Shown: positions 8,584 through 18,243, numbered from the stretch's first letter. The stretch is 41,148 nt of DNA from Burkholderiaceae bacterium (GCA_031291325.1 JARLJG010000026.1:1-41148), one strand, 5' to 3'. The notes: a model not told the origin generated them from the letters alone. Numbers and translations are program-made.

Positions 8584-9438
8584 TCAGCGGAAGAACGAGT
8601 CGAACTGCATGTCGTATTTCTGCAGCGCCTTTTGCGCGTTCTGCATCTTGTTGCGGAATTCCGGGCCGCGTTTGAGGGCCAGGCCGACGGCCAGGATATC
8701 GATCACCACCAGATGCGCGAGACGGGCTGAAATCGGCGTATACGGATCGGTATTGAAACTCAAGTTGATCGGCACCAACACCGTCGCCAGTTCGGCCAGC
8801 GGGCTGCCGCTGGGCGTCAACGCAATGATATCGGCCTCGGTGTTGCGCGCCAGTTGCACGCTGCGCAATAGCGCCGGACTATTGCCGCGTTGCGAGATGG
8901 CGACCACGGCGTCGCCCTTTTTCAGCAGGGAGGCGGCAATGCTGTGGATGTGCGGGTCGCTGTAGGCGACTGTCGGCACGCCGGAGCGAAAGAATTTATG
9001 CTGGGCGTCGGCGGCGACGATGCCGGACGTGCCCTGGCCATAGAATTCGATCTTGTTGGCACGGGTGAGGACGTCCAGCGCGCGCTGGATGGCGTCGGCA
9101 TCGAGATTGTTGCGCAAGTCCAAGAGCGTATTGATCGAGCGGCTGCAAATTTTGTTGACCAGGTCGGTGGCCAAGTCGTCCTGTGCCGGCGATTCGTCCA
9201 GTCCCGGCACCGCCAGTGCCAGGCCCTGCGCCAGTTTCAGTTTGAATTCCTGCCAGCCGTCATAGCCGAGCGCGCGGCAAAAGCGCACCACGGTCGGCTC
9301 CGAGACGGCGGCATTTTTCGCCAGCGCGGTAATGTTGCCCGAGATCGCCAGATCGGGATTGTTCAACACTGCGTGGGCGACCTTTTTCTCGGACTTCGAC
9401 AGCGAGTCGATTTGGGTACGGATCGAATCAAGTAGCAT
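8584..9438 (-). CDS. hexR: HexR, RpiR-family repressor of central carbon genes
   Basis: 284 residues. The N-terminal RpiR helix-turn-helix (about 1-77) includes LSKSEKKVAHAVL and NAAVSEPTVVRFCRALGYDGWQEFK. The C-terminal SIS sugar-phosphate domain (about 125-265) includes EFYGQGTSGIVAADAQHKFFR and DAVVAISQRGNSP. HexR typically binds 2-keto-3-deoxy-6-phosphogluconate and then releases its operators. The start at 9438 fits family length; a longer frame to 9597 would run into zwf. It is the last gene of a pgi-zwf-hexR unit, only five bases after the zwf stop, and divergent edd-eda lies beyond pgi. This placement supports HexR as repressor of this whole cluster. Confidence 0.95.
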   Translation of the reverse strand: MLLDSIRTQIDSLSKSEKKVAHAVLNNPDLAISGNITALAKNAAVSEPTVVRFCRALGYDGWQEFKLKLAQGLALAVPGLDESPAQDDLATDLVNKICSRSINTLLDLRNNLDADAIQRALDVLTRANKIEFYGQGTSGIVAADAQHKFFRSGVPTVAYSDPHIHSIAASLLKKGDAVVAISQRGNSPALLRSVQLARNTEADIIALTPSGSPLAELATVLVPINLSFNTDPYTPISARLAHLVVIDILAVGLALKRGPEFRNKMQNAQKALQKYDMQFDSFFR

Positions 9439-9443
9439 AGTGC

Positions 9444-10916
9444 TTATAGCTCCGGCAAGGACTCTTCGCGCCATTGCAAGCCGTCGCGCCCGATCAGTGC
9501 GCTGGCGGCGGGCGGCCCCCAGGTTCCCGACGCATAGGGCAGCGGCTCGGTTTCTTCCAGGTCCCAGTATTCCAGGATCGGTTCGACCCATTCCCACGCA
9601 GCTTCCAGTTCGTCGCTGCGCATGAATAGCGTCAATTGGCCACGCAGCACGTCGAGCAGCAAGCGCTCATAGGCTTCCATGCGCGGCATCTTGAAGGTTT
9701 CGCGGAAATCGAGTTCCAGGTCGACCGGGCGCAGGCGCATGCCGTCGCCCGGCGTTTTCGCCATCAGATTGAGTTGCAGTCCCTCGTCCGGTTGCAGGCG
9801 GATGATGAGGCTATTCGGTTGCGTGGCGCCGCTCGCTTGCGCGAAAATCGAGTGCGGGACGCTCTTGAAGCGCACCACGATTTCCGCCAGCGTGTCGGGC
9901 ATGCGCTTGCCGGTGCGCAGGTAGAACGGCACGCCGGCCCAGCGCCAGGTATCGATCTCGGCTTTCAGCGCGACGAAGCTTTCGGTGCGCGAGTGCGGAT
10001 CGGCGTCCGGTTCGTTGCGGTAGCCCGGCACCGGCAATCCTTCCATGTGCCCCGCGCGATATTGGCCGCGAATCACGTCTTGCGCCAGCGTGGTCGGCGT
10101 GAAGCGCTTGAGCGAACGCAGCACTTTCAGCTTTTCGTCGCGCACCGCGTCCGGCGTGGCCGAGGTCGGCGGCTCCATCGCGACGATGCACAGCAATTGC
10201 AGCAAGTGGTTTTGCAGCATGTCGCGCAGCGCGCCCGACGTTTCATAATAGCCCATCCGATTGCCGACGCCGAGTTGTTCGGCAATCGTGATCTGCACGT
10301 CGGAAATCCATTCGCGCCGCCATAGCGGCTCGAACAAGACGTTGCCGAAGCGCAGCGCCAGCAGATTTTGCACCGCTTCCTTGCCCAGATAGTGGTCGAT
10401 ACGGAAGATTTGCGATTCCTTGAATACCTGGCCCACTTCGGCATTGATTTGCTTGGCGCTTGCCAGGTCGCGTCCGAGCGGCTTTTCCAGCACCACGCGC
10501 GAATTTGCGCTGGCCAGGCCGGCGCCGGCCAGATTGTGGCAGATCGTCGAAAACAGGCTGGGCGGCGTGGCCAGGTAGAACACGCGCGTCACGGCGGCGT
10601 CGGTGCGCAACACGTCGACCAGCGCGTGGTAGGTCGCGGGGTCGCCGGCGTCGAGCGTTACATAGACGATGCGCGCGCAAAACGCTTGCCACAGATTTTG
10701 GTCGAAGATCTTTTCGGCGATGTGCGGGCGGGCATTTTCTTCCACCGCACCCAGGAATTCTTGCTGGCTCCATGCATGCCGTCCGACGCAAACGATGCGC
10801 GCGCCGCTCGGCAAATCCTTGGCGCGATCGCGCGCATACATTGCCGGCAAGAGTTTGCGCATCGACAGGTCGCCGCTGCCGCCGAACAAGACTAAATCGA
10901 AATCTGCAAGAGCCAT
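9444..10916 (-). CDS. zwf: Glucose-6-phosphate dehydrogenase
   Basis: 490 residues, the usual family size. It oxidises glucose-6-phosphate to 6-phosphogluconolactone with NAD(P)+. The coenzyme motif GGSGDLSMRKLLPA lies near residues 12-25, and the active-site signature RIDHYLGKE, with catalytic-region histidine and lysine, is intact; further on WAGVPFYLRTGKRM is also family-typical. The gene follows pgi by 30 bases and precedes hexR by five, so the three are probably co-transcribed. It feeds the Entner-Doudoroff enzymes encoded divergently. No 6-phosphogluconolactonase gene is found in the window; that step must be encoded elsewhere or occur spontaneously. Confidence 0.97.
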   Translation of the reverse strand: MALADFDLVLFGGSGDLSMRKLLPAMYARDRAKDLPSGARIVCVGRHAWSQQEFLGAVEENARPHIAEKIFDQNLWQAFCARIVYVTLDAGDPATYHALVDVLRTDAAVTRVFYLATPPSLFSTICHNLAGAGLASANSRVVLEKPLGRDLASAKQINAEVGQVFKESQIFRIDHYLGKEAVQNLLALRFGNVLFEPLWRREWISDVQITIAEQLGVGNRMGYYETSGALRDMLQNHLLQLLCIVAMEPPTSATPDAVRDEKLKVLRSLKRFTPTTLAQDVIRGQYRAGHMEGLPVPGYRNEPDADPHSRTESFVALKAEIDTWRWAGVPFYLRTGKRMPDTLAEIVVRFKSVPHSIFAQASGATQPNSLIIRLQPDEGLQLNLMAKTPGDGMRLRPVDLELDFRETFKMPRMEAYERLLLDVLRGQLTLFMRSDELEAAWEWVEPILEYWDLEETEPLPYASGTWGPPAASALIGRDGLQWREESLPEL

Positions 10917-10946
10917 GATATTTTCGTGTGGTTGCTGAATGTGTCG

Positions 10947-12590
10947 TTACAGGGCGGCCTTCGCCATCGCGATCAAGCCGTTGGTCGAACTGTCGTGCTC
11001 CTGCTGGTGTGCGTCGCCGGTCAATTCGACGTGGATGTTTTTCGCCAGCACCTTGCCCAATTCGACGCCCCATTGGTCGAAGCTGTTGACATCCCAGATC
11101 ACGCCTTGCACGAAGGTCTTGTGTTCGTACAGGGCGATCAACGCGCCCAGGTTGCCTGGACTCAAGCTATCCATCAAAATCGTGTTGCTGGGGCGGTTGC
11201 CGGGGAAGGTCTTGTGCGGCAGCAAGGCTTCGATCTCGGCTGGCGGCAATTGCTGCGCTTGCAAATCTTCCCGCACTTCGTCGGACGTCTTGCCGCGCAT
11301 GAAGGCTTCCGATTGCGCGAAGCAATTGGCCAGCAGCGCCGCCTGGTGTCCCGGCAAGCGATGCGTCGCCTTCAAGGCGGCGATGAAATCGACTGGAATG
11401 ACATCGGTGCCCTGATGCAGCAATTGGAAATACGCATGCTGGCCGTTGGTGCCGACATTGCCCCACACTGCCGGGCAACTTTCATAATGCAATGGCGCGC
11501 CATTGCGCGTGACGCGCTTGCCGTTGCTTTCCATTTCCAATTGCTGAAGGTAGTCGGCGAACTGGCTTAAATCCTGGTGGTAGGGCGCAATCGAAATCGA
11601 GGTGGTGGCAAAGAAATTGCGGTGCCATACGCCGATCAAGCCCAACAGCGCCGGCATGTTTTGCTCCAGCGGCGCGCTGCGGAAATGTTCATCCATCGCG
11701 TGCGCGCCGGCCAGGAATTCGCCGAAGCGCTCCGCGCCGATCGCCAGCGCCACCGACAAGCCGATGGCCGACCAGATCGAATAGCGCCCGCCGACCCAAT
11801 CCCAGAACGGGAACATGTTGGCGGCGTCGATGCCGAATGCGGTGACGGCCTTGGTATTGGTCGATACTGCGACGAAATGTTGCGGCAAGGCTTCGATGGC
11901 AGCGCTTTGCAAAAACCAGTTGCGCGCGGAACCGGCATTTTGCATCGTCTCCGCCGTGGTGAAGGTCTTGGAGGCGATGATGAATAGCGTCGTTGCCGGA
12001 TTCAAGCTCGATAACACTGCGTCCAGGTCGTGACCATCGACATTGGCGACGAAGTGCAAGCTCAGGCGCGGGTGTGCAAAGCTGCGCAGCGCGCGGCACA
12101 CCATTTCCGGCCCCAGGTCGGAACCGCCGATGCCGATATTGACGATATCGGTGATTGCTTCACCCGTATGGCCGCGCCATTCGCCGGAACGCACGCGATC
12201 GCTAAATGCCTTGATGCGGTCCAGCACCGCATGCACGTCGCGGTTGATGTCCTGGCCGTCGATTTCCAATACCGCGCCGCGCGGCGCGCGCAACGCAGTG
12301 TGCAAGACTGCGCGGTTTTCGGTATTGTTGATTTTTGCGCCGGCGAACATCGCTGCGCGCCGCGCTTCGACGCCGCGTTCGCGCGCCAGCGCGCATAATA
12401 GCGCCACGGTTTGGCGATTCAGGCGATTCTTCGAGTAGTCCAGGAATAGGCCGCCGGCGGTGACGGAAAATTCCTTGAAGCGATTCGGATTTTCCGCGAA
12501 CAAATCGCGCAACGTCCATGTGGCGGCGATGTCGCGATGTTGCCGAAGGGCGAGAAACGCTGCGCTGGTATCGAGAGCGGGTAGGGGCAT
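10947..12590 (-). CDS. pgi: Glucose-6-phosphate isomerase
   Basis: 547 residues, normal for bacterial PGI. It interconverts glucose-6-phosphate and fructose-6-phosphate in the cytoplasm. Family motifs are intact: VNIGIGGSDLGPEMV, the GGRYSIWSAIGLS segment, HQDLSQFADYLQQLEMESNGK-type helix, and WGNVGTNGQHAYFQLLHQG. The ATG at 12588-12590 starts a typical N-terminus. It heads the minus-strand pgi-zwf-hexR unit and is separated by 264 bases from the divergent edd gene. A HexR-like site lies 60 bases upstream of its start. Running in reverse, it can return fructose-6-phosphate to the Entner-Doudoroff route. Confidence 0.97.
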   Translation of the reverse strand: MPLPALDTSAAFLALRQHRDIAATWTLRDLFAENPNRFKEFSVTAGGLFLDYSKNRLNRQTVALLCALARERGVEARRAAMFAGAKINNTENRAVLHTALRAPRGAVLEIDGQDINRDVHAVLDRIKAFSDRVRSGEWRGHTGEAITDIVNIGIGGSDLGPEMVCRALRSFAHPRLSLHFVANVDGHDLDAVLSSLNPATTLFIIASKTFTTAETMQNAGSARNWFLQSAAIEALPQHFVAVSTNTKAVTAFGIDAANMFPFWDWVGGRYSIWSAIGLSVALAIGAERFGEFLAGAHAMDEHFRSAPLEQNMPALLGLIGVWHRNFFATTSISIAPYHQDLSQFADYLQQLEMESNGKRVTRNGAPLHYESCPAVWGNVGTNGQHAYFQLLHQGTDVIPVDFIAALKATHRLPGHQAALLANCFAQSEAFMRGKTSDEVREDLQAQQLPPAEIEALLPHKTFPGNRPSNTILMDSLSPGNLGALIALYEHKTFVQGVIWDVNSFDQWGVELGKVLAKNIHVELTGDAHQQEHDSSTNGLIAMAKAAL

Positions 12591-12649
12591 GGCGTCAATG
12601 GTCGATGGTGCAAGGAGAATGAGACTTTTCTAACTATACATGAAAAAAA

Positions 12650-12664
12650 GGAAAATTCACTACA
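12650..12664 (-). promoter_or_regulatory. HexR-like operator upstream of pgi
   Basis: On the minus strand the sequence TGTAGTGAATTTTCC matches 12 of 15 positions of the site found before edd, and shares the TGTA-N-T start of the known HexR box (TGTAATNNNATTACA type). It lies 60 bases before the pgi ATG. Confidence 0.5.
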
Positions 12665-12811
12665 AAAATTATCGCGCCCGCAAAATGCGTTGTTTCCGCA
12701 TTATTTGCAGTAATTCTGTCATTAATATGTAATTTACTTAATAAATATTAAATATTTCCAGTCGCCGATAGGCAGAAATTGGAAGAAATAGGGCTGCAGC
12801 CAGACTTTATA

Positions 12812-12826
12812 TGTAGTAAAATTTCA
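12812..12826 (+). promoter_or_regulatory. HexR-like operator upstream of edd
   Basis: TGTAGTAAAATTTCA is an imperfect palindrome close to the published HexR consensus type TGTAATNNNATTACA. It ends 28 bases before the edd ATG, where it would overlap the core promoter. Confidence 0.6.
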
Positions 12827-12854
12827 GTAGTGCGCCAATTCAGAGGAATCGATC

Positions 12855-14708
12855 ATGTCAGTTCATCCCGTCGTCTCAGCGGTGACCGCCCGCATCGTGC
12901 AGCGTAGCCGGCCATATCGCGCGGCTTACTTGCAGCGGCTGGAGGCGGCGCGCGGCCAGGGGGTGCATCGCGGCACGCTATCCTGCACCAATCTGGCCCA
13001 TGGTTTCGCTGCATTTCCGGCCAACGACAAGTTGTCGTTGAAAGAGCAGAGAAAGCCGTCTGTTGCTATTGTATCGGCATATAACGATATGCTGTCGGCG
13101 CATCAGCCGTTCGAGCGTTTTCCGCAGATTATCCGCGATGCGGCGCGCGCTGCCGGCGGCGTTGCGCAATTCGCCGGCGGCGTGCCGGCCATGTGCGATG
13201 GCATCACGCAAGGTCAGACCGGGATGGAGTTGTCGCTGTTTTCGCGCGATACCATTGCAATGGCAACGGCGATTGCGTTGTCGCACAATATGTTCGACGC
13301 GGCAGTGTACTTAGGCGTGTGCGACAAGATCGTGCCGGGGCTGTTGATCGGCGCGCTGCATTTCGGGCATTTGCCGGCGCTGTTCATTCCAGCGGGACCG
13401 ATGACCAGCGGCATGTCGAACCCGGAAAAAGCCAAAGTCCGGCAATTGTATGCGCAAGGAAAAATCGGCCGCGCAGAACTGCTGGAGGCGGAAGCGCAGT
13501 CCTATCACGACGCCGGCACCTGCACTTTCTACGGCACCGCCAACAGCAATCAAATGCTGATGGAAGTGATGGGCTTGCATCTGCCCGGCGCTGCCTTCAT
13601 CACGCCCAACACGCCATTGCGCGACGCCCTGACCGCAGCCGCCGCCAGGCGCGCGGTGGAAATCAGCCTGCCAGGCCCGTCTTTCATCCCGGTCGGGCGA
13701 GTGGTCGACGAAAAGTGCATCGTCAACGGCATCGTCGCATTGCTGGCGACCGGCGGCTCGACCAATCACACCTTGCACCTGGTGGCCATTGCCAAGGCCG
13801 CCGGTATCGTGATCGACTGGACCGATTTCGACGAACTGTCTGCCGTCGTGCCGCTGTTGACGCGCATTTACCCGAACGGCGACGCCGACGTCAATCATTT
13901 CCACGCAGCCGGCGGCACGCCTTTCGTGATCCGCGAATTGCTCGACGCCGGCGTGCTGCATGAAGATGTCACCACCGTCATGGGACAAGGCTTGCGCGCC
14001 CATTGCGCGGAACCGCAATTGCGCGAAGACCGGGTCGTGTGGCAAGCGCCGCCGGCGCAAAGCGGCGACGAAAACGTGCTGCGCAAGGCCGCGCAGCCAT
14101 TTGCGGTCGACGGCGGCTTGCGCCTGTTGTCCGGCAATCTGGGGCGGGCGGTAATCAAAGTGTCGGCGGTCAAGCCGCTGCATCGCATCGTCGAAGCGCC
14201 GGCCATCGTGTTCGAGTCGCAGGATGCCTTCATGCGCGCCTACAAGGCGGGCGAACTGGAGCGCGATTTTGTCGCCGTGTTGCGCTTCCAGGGACCGCGC
14301 GCCAACGGCATGCCGGAGCTGCATGCGCTGACCCCGGCCCTGGCCAATCTGCAAGACGCCGGGCGACATGTGGCCCTGGTCACCGATGGCCGCATGTCCG
14401 GCGCATCGGGCAAGGTGCCGGCGGCGATCCACGTATCGCCGGAAGTGCTGGCCGGCGGCCCGTTGGGATTGGTGCGCAACGGCGACCTGATCCGCGTCGA
14501 TGCCGAAGCGGGGATTTTGCAGGCGTTGGTGCCGCCCGCCGAATGGGCGGCGCGCGAAGTGCCGAAGGCCGATTTGGCCGCCAACCAGGTCGGCATGGGG
14601 CGCGAATTGTTTGCGTTATTCCGCAACGCGGTCAGCGCGGCGGAGGAGGGCGCGACCAGCTTTGGCCTGCCGCCAGTCAACGAAATTTTGGAGAAAGCAA
14701 GCGCATGA
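12855..14708 (+). CDS. edd: 6-phosphogluconate dehydratase
   Basis: 617 residues, the usual length of Edd. It dehydrates 6-phosphogluconate to 2-keto-3-deoxy-6-phosphogluconate, the first committed Entner-Doudoroff step. It is an iron-sulfur enzyme of the IlvD/Edd family. Family signatures are clear: [17 protein letters not shown] with C114, and [15 protein letters not shown] with C156, plus [17 protein letters not shown] and the C-terminal [18 protein letters not shown]. The ATG is preceded by AGAGGAA. Its stop overlaps the eda start by four bases (ATGA). Regulation by HexR is expected from the operator-like site just upstream. Confidence 0.97.
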   Translation: MSVHPVVSAVTARIVQRSRPYRAAYLQRLEAARGQGVHRGTLSCTNLAHGFAAFPANDKLSLKEQRKPSVAIVSAYNDMLSAHQPFERFPQIIRDAARAAGGVAQFAGGVPAMCDGITQGQTGMELSLFSRDTIAMATAIALSHNMFDAAVYLGVCDKIVPGLLIGALHFGHLPALFIPAGPMTSGMSNPEKAKVRQLYAQGKIGRAELLEAEAQSYHDAGTCTFYGTANSNQMLMEVMGLHLPGAAFITPNTPLRDALTAAAARRAVEISLPGPSFIPVGRVVDEKCIVNGIVALLATGGSTNHTLHLVAIAKAAGIVIDWTDFDELSAVVPLLTRIYPNGDADVNHFHAAGGTPFVIRELLDAGVLHEDVTTVMGQGLRAHCAEPQLREDRVVWQAPPAQSGDENVLRKAAQPFAVDGGLRLLSGNLGRAVIKVSAVKPLHRIVEAPAIVFESQDAFMRAYKAGELERDFVAVLRFQGPRANGMPELHALTPALANLQDAGRHVALVTDGRMSGASGKVPAAIHVSPEVLAGGPLGLVRNGDLIRVDAEAGILQALVPPAEWAAREVPKADLAANQVGMGRELFALFRNAVSAAEEGATSFGLPPVNEILEKASA

Positions 14709-15343
14709 AACCGATGCCCGACATGTTGGAATTGATGCGGACTTCGCCGGTGATCCCGGTGATTGCGATCGACGATATCGATCATGCAGTGCCGTTGGCC
14801 AAAGCGCTGGTGGCAGGCGGCATCCGCGTGCTGGAAGTGACCTTGCGCACCGTGCATGGCTTGCCGGCGATCCGGGCAATAGCCGAACAGGTGCCGGGCG
14901 CCATCGTCGGCGTCGGCACCTTGACGCAGCCCGACGAATTCAAAGCCGCGCGCGACGCCGGCGCGCTGTTCGGCGTGTCGCCGGGCTTGACGCGCGCGTT
15001 GATCGATGCCGCCGTCGCCAGCGGCTTGCCGCTGCTGCCGGGCGTGATGACGCCGTCCGAAGTGATGAGCGCGCGCGAAGCGGGCTTTCGGCAATTGAAG
15101 CTGTTCCCGGCAGTGCCGGCTGGCGGCGTCGGCATGTTGAATGCGATTGCCGGCCCGTTGGCGGACGTGACTTTTTGTCCAACCGGCGGCATTAGCGAAG
15201 CGACTGCCGCGCAATTCCTCGCTTGCAAGAATGTCGCCTGCGTCGGCGGCTCGTGGCTGACGCCGAAAGATGCGGTGCAGTCCGGCGATTGGGCACGCAT
15301 CACCGCGCTGGCGACGGCGGCTTGCGCGTTGCGCAAGAAATAG
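14705..15343 (+). CDS. eda: KDPG/KHG aldolase
   Basis: 212 residues, typical of Eda. It cleaves 2-keto-3-deoxy-6-phosphogluconate to pyruvate and glyceraldehyde-3-phosphate. The catalytic glutamate lies in LEVTLRT (E44) and the Schiff-base lysine in LKLFPA (K132). GVGTL and FCPTGGI phosphate-binding turns are intact. The ATG sits inside the ATGA overlap with edd, and the edd sequence GGAGAAAGC just before it supplies the ribosome site (GGAG about ten bases upstream). The gene converges on the PAS-GGDEF gene with only eight bases between the stops and no visible hairpin terminator. Confidence 0.97.
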   Translation: MKPMPDMLELMRTSPVIPVIAIDDIDHAVPLAKALVAGGIRVLEVTLRTVHGLPAIRAIAEQVPGAIVGVGTLTQPDEFKAARDAGALFGVSPGLTRALIDAAVASGLPLLPGVMTPSEVMSAREAGFRQLKLFPAVPAGGVGMLNAIAGPLADVTFCPTGGISEATAAQFLACKNVACVGGSWLTPKDAVQSGDWARITALATAACALRKK

Positions 15344-15351
15344 GTCTCGAA

Positions 15352-16359
15352 TCAGGCGGCGGTCGGCACGGGCGCCGACTTCGACCCATGCACTACTATG
15401 CAATTGCGGCCTTGGTGCTTGGCTTGGTAGAGCGCGTGGTCGGCGCCGCCTATCATGTGCGATATCGCCGAGTTGTGGGTCGGTATTTCAGTGATCACGC
15501 CCAGGCTGATGGTGACGTAGCGCGAGCCATTGGAATCCGCGCGTTCGATCGCCATCGATTCGACTTCGCTGCGCATGCGTTCGGCCAAGGCCAGTGCCCC
15601 TTCGCGGTCGGTATTGGGCAGAATCGCGATGAATTCTTCGCCGCCATAGCGCGCCACCAGATCGCCTGGACGGCGCAAGATGCGGGTAAGCGCGGCGGCC
15701 ACCAGAATCAGGCACTCGTCGCCTTTTTGATGGCCGTAGTTGTCGTTGTAGTCCTTGAACAAATCGACATCGATCATGATCAGCGACAAGGGCGAGGCCG
15801 TGCGTTTGGCGCGTCGGAATTCCTCTTCCAGATGTTCGTTGCAACGACGCCGATTGGGAATGCCGGTCAGCCCGTCGGCAAATACCTGGGCTTTCAATTC
15901 CAGCGCCAGGTCGCGCAACTGCTTTTCGCGGGCTACCGCCATGCTGACATCGGTGATTTGTATCAGGCAAAGCTTTTGCAGCGGCAGCAGCGGCGACGGT
16001 TCGATCGGCATCACCTGCACCGCTTGCTGAACGCGCGTGCCGGCCTGCCGCTCCTGGGCGCCGGCAAATAGCGGAAACGGCGCCTTGTTCAGCGTTTGCG
16101 AGACCAGAGACGCGAAGTTGTTTTGCAAGGCCGCCTTGATCGCTTGGTGCGTGCGGCTGTTTGTCAATTCCGGGAACAGGTCGACAAAGGACTTTCCCAG
16201 CACCGACTGTTTTGTGCAAAACGCATGTTGTTCCATCCATCGATTCCACAAGACAATGCGTTCTTGCGCGTCCAGCACGATCATGCCGACGCGCACCGCG
16301 CGCAGCGCGTTGTTGAGCAGGGCAAATTGGACTTCCTGGGTGTTGTTCGCTACGATCAC
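15352..16359 (-). CDS. PAS-GGDEF diguanylate cyclase
   Basis: 335 residues with no membrane span. An N-terminal PAS-like domain (about 10-140; VGMIVLDAQERIVLWNRWMEQ is the typical opening) is followed by a short coiled linker (about 140-158) and a GGDEF domain (about 158-325). Active-site GGEEF is at 239-243 and the inhibitory RxxD site RPGD at 230-233, with the canonical five-residue spacing. The ATG shares an ATGA overlap with the stop of the CheC-like gene, so it is the third gene of a coupled three-gene cassette. The cyclase may be controlled by the response regulator and its phosphatase, though that link is inferred from gene order only. Confidence 0.93.
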   Translation of the reverse strand: MIVANNTQEVQFALLNNALRAVRVGMIVLDAQERIVLWNRWMEQHAFCTKQSVLGKSFVDLFPELTNSRTHQAIKAALQNNFASLVSQTLNKAPFPLFAGAQERQAGTRVQQAVQVMPIEPSPLLPLQKLCLIQITDVSMAVAREKQLRDLALELKAQVFADGLTGIPNRRRCNEHLEEEFRRAKRTASPLSLIMIDVDLFKDYNDNYGHQKGDECLILVAAALTRILRRPGDLVARYGGEEFIAILPNTDREGALALAERMRSEVESMAIERADSNGSRYVTISLGVITEIPTHNSAISHMIGGADHALYQAKHQGRNCIVVHGSKSAPVPTAA

Positions 16360-16970
16360 GTCATCAATCCGCTCAAATATTGGTCGAGATAGGCTTGCAG
16401 ATCGTTGAGGGCGGTCACGTCGAGCAGAAACGCCACGTATCCATTGATTTGTTGTTTTTCGATATCAAAGTCGATTTTAAGCGTCAACACCGTATCATTC
16501 CATTGGTTCCCGGAAGCGTTTAGTATCTCGCCGCTGGTGCCGACCCGATACATCGGCAATGAGCCATGCAATTCCTTGCCGGCGACATTGGCCAGGGTGC
16601 TCATGCATGAGTTCAAGATAATGTTGCCGATCTCGCTCATCGCCTCCTGTTCCATTTCGCTCATTTCTTCCATCGTCATCGCTTGCCCGACCATCAGCCT
16701 GACGATTTCCAGGCTTTTTTCTTCGGGGAACATGAGAATGGCTTCGCTATTGAACGCGCCGTCGTAACTTTGCGTCACGGCACAAATCCGTCGCGCTACG
16801 TGATCTCCCAGCGCTTGCGCCGCTTCTATCCGGGTCTGGAACGCGATGGTCGGCACCGACATCTTGACTTCTTCGCGCACGATCTGGCTCATCGCCGCCG
16901 CAGCTTGCCCGACTCCCTGGTTGAACAGTTCGACCAGTGCGTCGTGTTGGAGTTCGTTGAGCTGGAACAT
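16356..16970 (-). CDS. CheC-like phosphatase (CheC/CheX/FliY family)
   Basis: 204 residues. Both phosphatase motifs of CheC are visible: the first is E..N in VELFNQGVG with a proline 23 residues after the asparagine, the second is E..N in MSEIGNIILNS, again with proline 23 residues later. This matches the ExxN-x22-P pattern by which CheC/CheX proteins dephosphorylate CheY-P. The start ATG at 16968-16970 overlaps the response-regulator stop by one base (TGATG), and the stop overlaps the cyclase ATG. No other chemotaxis gene is nearby, so the partner is most likely the adjacent single-domain response regulator. Confidence 0.9.
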   Translation of the reverse strand: MFQLNELQHDALVELFNQGVGQAAAAMSQIVREEVKMSVPTIAFQTRIEAAQALGDHVARRICAVTQSYDGAFNSEAILMFPEEKSLEIVRLMVGQAMTMEEMSEMEQEAMSEIGNIILNSCMSTLANVAGKELHGSLPMYRVGTSGEILNASGNQWNDTVLTLKIDFDIEKQQINGYVAFLLDVTALNDLQAYLDQYLSGLMT

Positions 16971-17347
16971 CAGGCGTTTTCCAGGTCGGCGATGACGTGA
17001 TCGATGCGTGCCTGGGTGATCGGCTTTTCGGCAAATTGCACGCCCAGATTGTGCGCCTTCTCGCGGGTCGCGTCTTGCACGTTGGCGGTCATCAGGCAAA
17101 TCGGCACGCTTGGCATGATTTCGCGCAATTTGACGACCGCCGCCAAGCCGCCCATACCCGGCATGTTAACGTCCAGCAAAATCAGGTCCGGCGAAATCGA
17201 CGATAGTTTCTCCACCGCGTCCTCGCCGGTTACCGCTTCTTCGATAATCCAGTCCGGGTGTTTATACAAAATAAACTGGCGCGACAGCAATCTGGATACC
17301 CGACTGTCGTCGACGACGAGGATGGTTGTGCTTTTTGTATTGGTCAT
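16970..17347 (-). CDS. Single-domain response regulator (CheY-like)
   Basis: 125 residues, receiver domain only. Acidic pair D13-D14, phospho-acceptor D59 (LILLDVNMPG), T87 (CLMTAN) and K108 (FAEKPI) are all in place. It has no output domain, so it must act by protein contact. I chose the ATG at 17345-17347; a longer frame would need a TTG at 17389. It is the first gene of the cassette response regulator, CheC-like phosphatase, PAS-GGDEF. No histidine kinase lies next to it; the nearest kinase in the window (24188-25726) is seven kilobases away and not obviously linked. Confidence 0.92.
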   Translation of the reverse strand: MTNTKSTTILVVDDSRVSRLLSRQFILYKHPDWIIEEAVTGEDAVEKLSSISPDLILLDVNMPGMGGLAAVVKLREIMPSVPICLMTANVQDATREKAHNLGVQFAEKPITQARIDHVIADLENA

Positions 17348-17525
17348 GTTCGATTCATAAAGACGGTTTAAGCGGCAAAACGTCGCCAAGGGCTTTGCGC
17401 CTGTAGGTAAATCGGTTTCCGATTGCCCGCAGGCAGGTCAATCTAAATATTACATCCAGCATCTGGCAATTTGGCAAATTCTTTTCCGGTAAAATGCGGA
17501 TACATCCCTTTTTTGCGTAATTGAC

Positions 17526-18197
17526 ATGACTCAAGACGAATTGAAACAAGCGGTTGCCCGCGCCGCCATCGAATATGTGGTTGAAGGGAAAATTGTCGGG
17601 GTCGGCACCGGCTCGACCGCCAATTTTTTTATCGACGAGCTCGGCAAGATCAAGCACAAGATTGCCGGCGCAGTCGCTTCGTCGGAAGCCACTGCCGCGC
17701 GCCTGAAATCGCATGGAATACCGGTTTTCGACTTGAACGAAGTCGACTCGATGCCGGTCTACATCGACGGCGCCGATGAAATCACGCCGGCAGGCGCGAT
17801 GATCAAGGGCGGCGGGGCGGCATTGACGCGCGAGAAGATCGTCGCATCGGTCGCCGAAAAATTCGTCTGCATCGCCGACGGCTCCAAGCTGGTCGATTTG
17901 CTGGGCCGCTTTCCGTTGCCGGTCGAAGTGATCCCGATGGCGCAAGCAGTGGTGGCGCGCAAGTTGAAGGCCTTGGGCGGCGAGCCGCGTTTGCGCTTGA
18001 AAGATGGCAAGCCGTTGTTGACCGACAACGGTTGCGTGATTATCGACGTGCTGGGTTTGCAGATTGCCAACCCGGCTGAACTTGAAGAAAAGATCAACAA
18101 CATCGTCGGCGTCGTGACGGTCGGCTTGTTTGCCCGCCAGGGCGCCGATGTTTGCCTGCTGGGGACGGCTGAGGGTGTGAAGACCCTGACGTTCTGA
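17526..18197 (+). CDS. rpiA: Ribose-5-phosphate isomerase A
   Basis: 223 residues, standard for RpiA. It interconverts ribose-5-phosphate and ribulose-5-phosphate in the non-oxidative pentose phosphate pathway. Signature stretches [46 protein letters not shown] and ADGSKLV are intact and include the catalytic aspartate, glutamate and lysine region. The ATG lies 178 bases from the divergent response-regulator start. No strong Shine-Dalgarno is seen. The gene is followed by a GC-rich hairpin and then the convergent yggX gene. Confidence 0.97.
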   Translation: MTQDELKQAVARAAIEYVVEGKIVGVGTGSTANFFIDELGKIKHKIAGAVASSEATAARLKSHGIPVFDLNEVDSMPVYIDGADEITPAGAMIKGGGAALTREKIVASVAEKFVCIADGSKLVDLLGRFPLPVEVIPMAQAVVARKLKALGGEPRLRLKDGKPLLTDNGCVIIDVLGLQIANPAELEEKINNIVGVVTVGLFARQGADVCLLGTAEGVKTLTF

Positions 18198-18217
18198 CCG
18201 AGGTCGCGCGCTTTGCT

Positions 18218-18243
18218 CCCCTCTCCCGCCTGCGGGCGAGGGG
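18218..18243. repeat. GC-rich intergenic hairpin after rpiA
   Basis: CCCCTC-T-CCCG / CGGG-C-GAGGGG forms a 10-bp stem with one internal mismatch and loop CCTG. There is no T tract, so it is more like a dispersed palindrome than a classical terminator, though it lies between the convergent rpiA and yggX genes. Confidence 0.5.

Noticed and set aside
12728-12742. Third possible HexR box (TGTAATTTACTTAAT)
   Set aside because: Only the left half fits the box; the right half does not, and the region is simply AT-rich.
13311-15403. Long minus-strand frames opposite edd and eda
   Set aside because: Shadows of two convincing genes; no ribosome site or motif.
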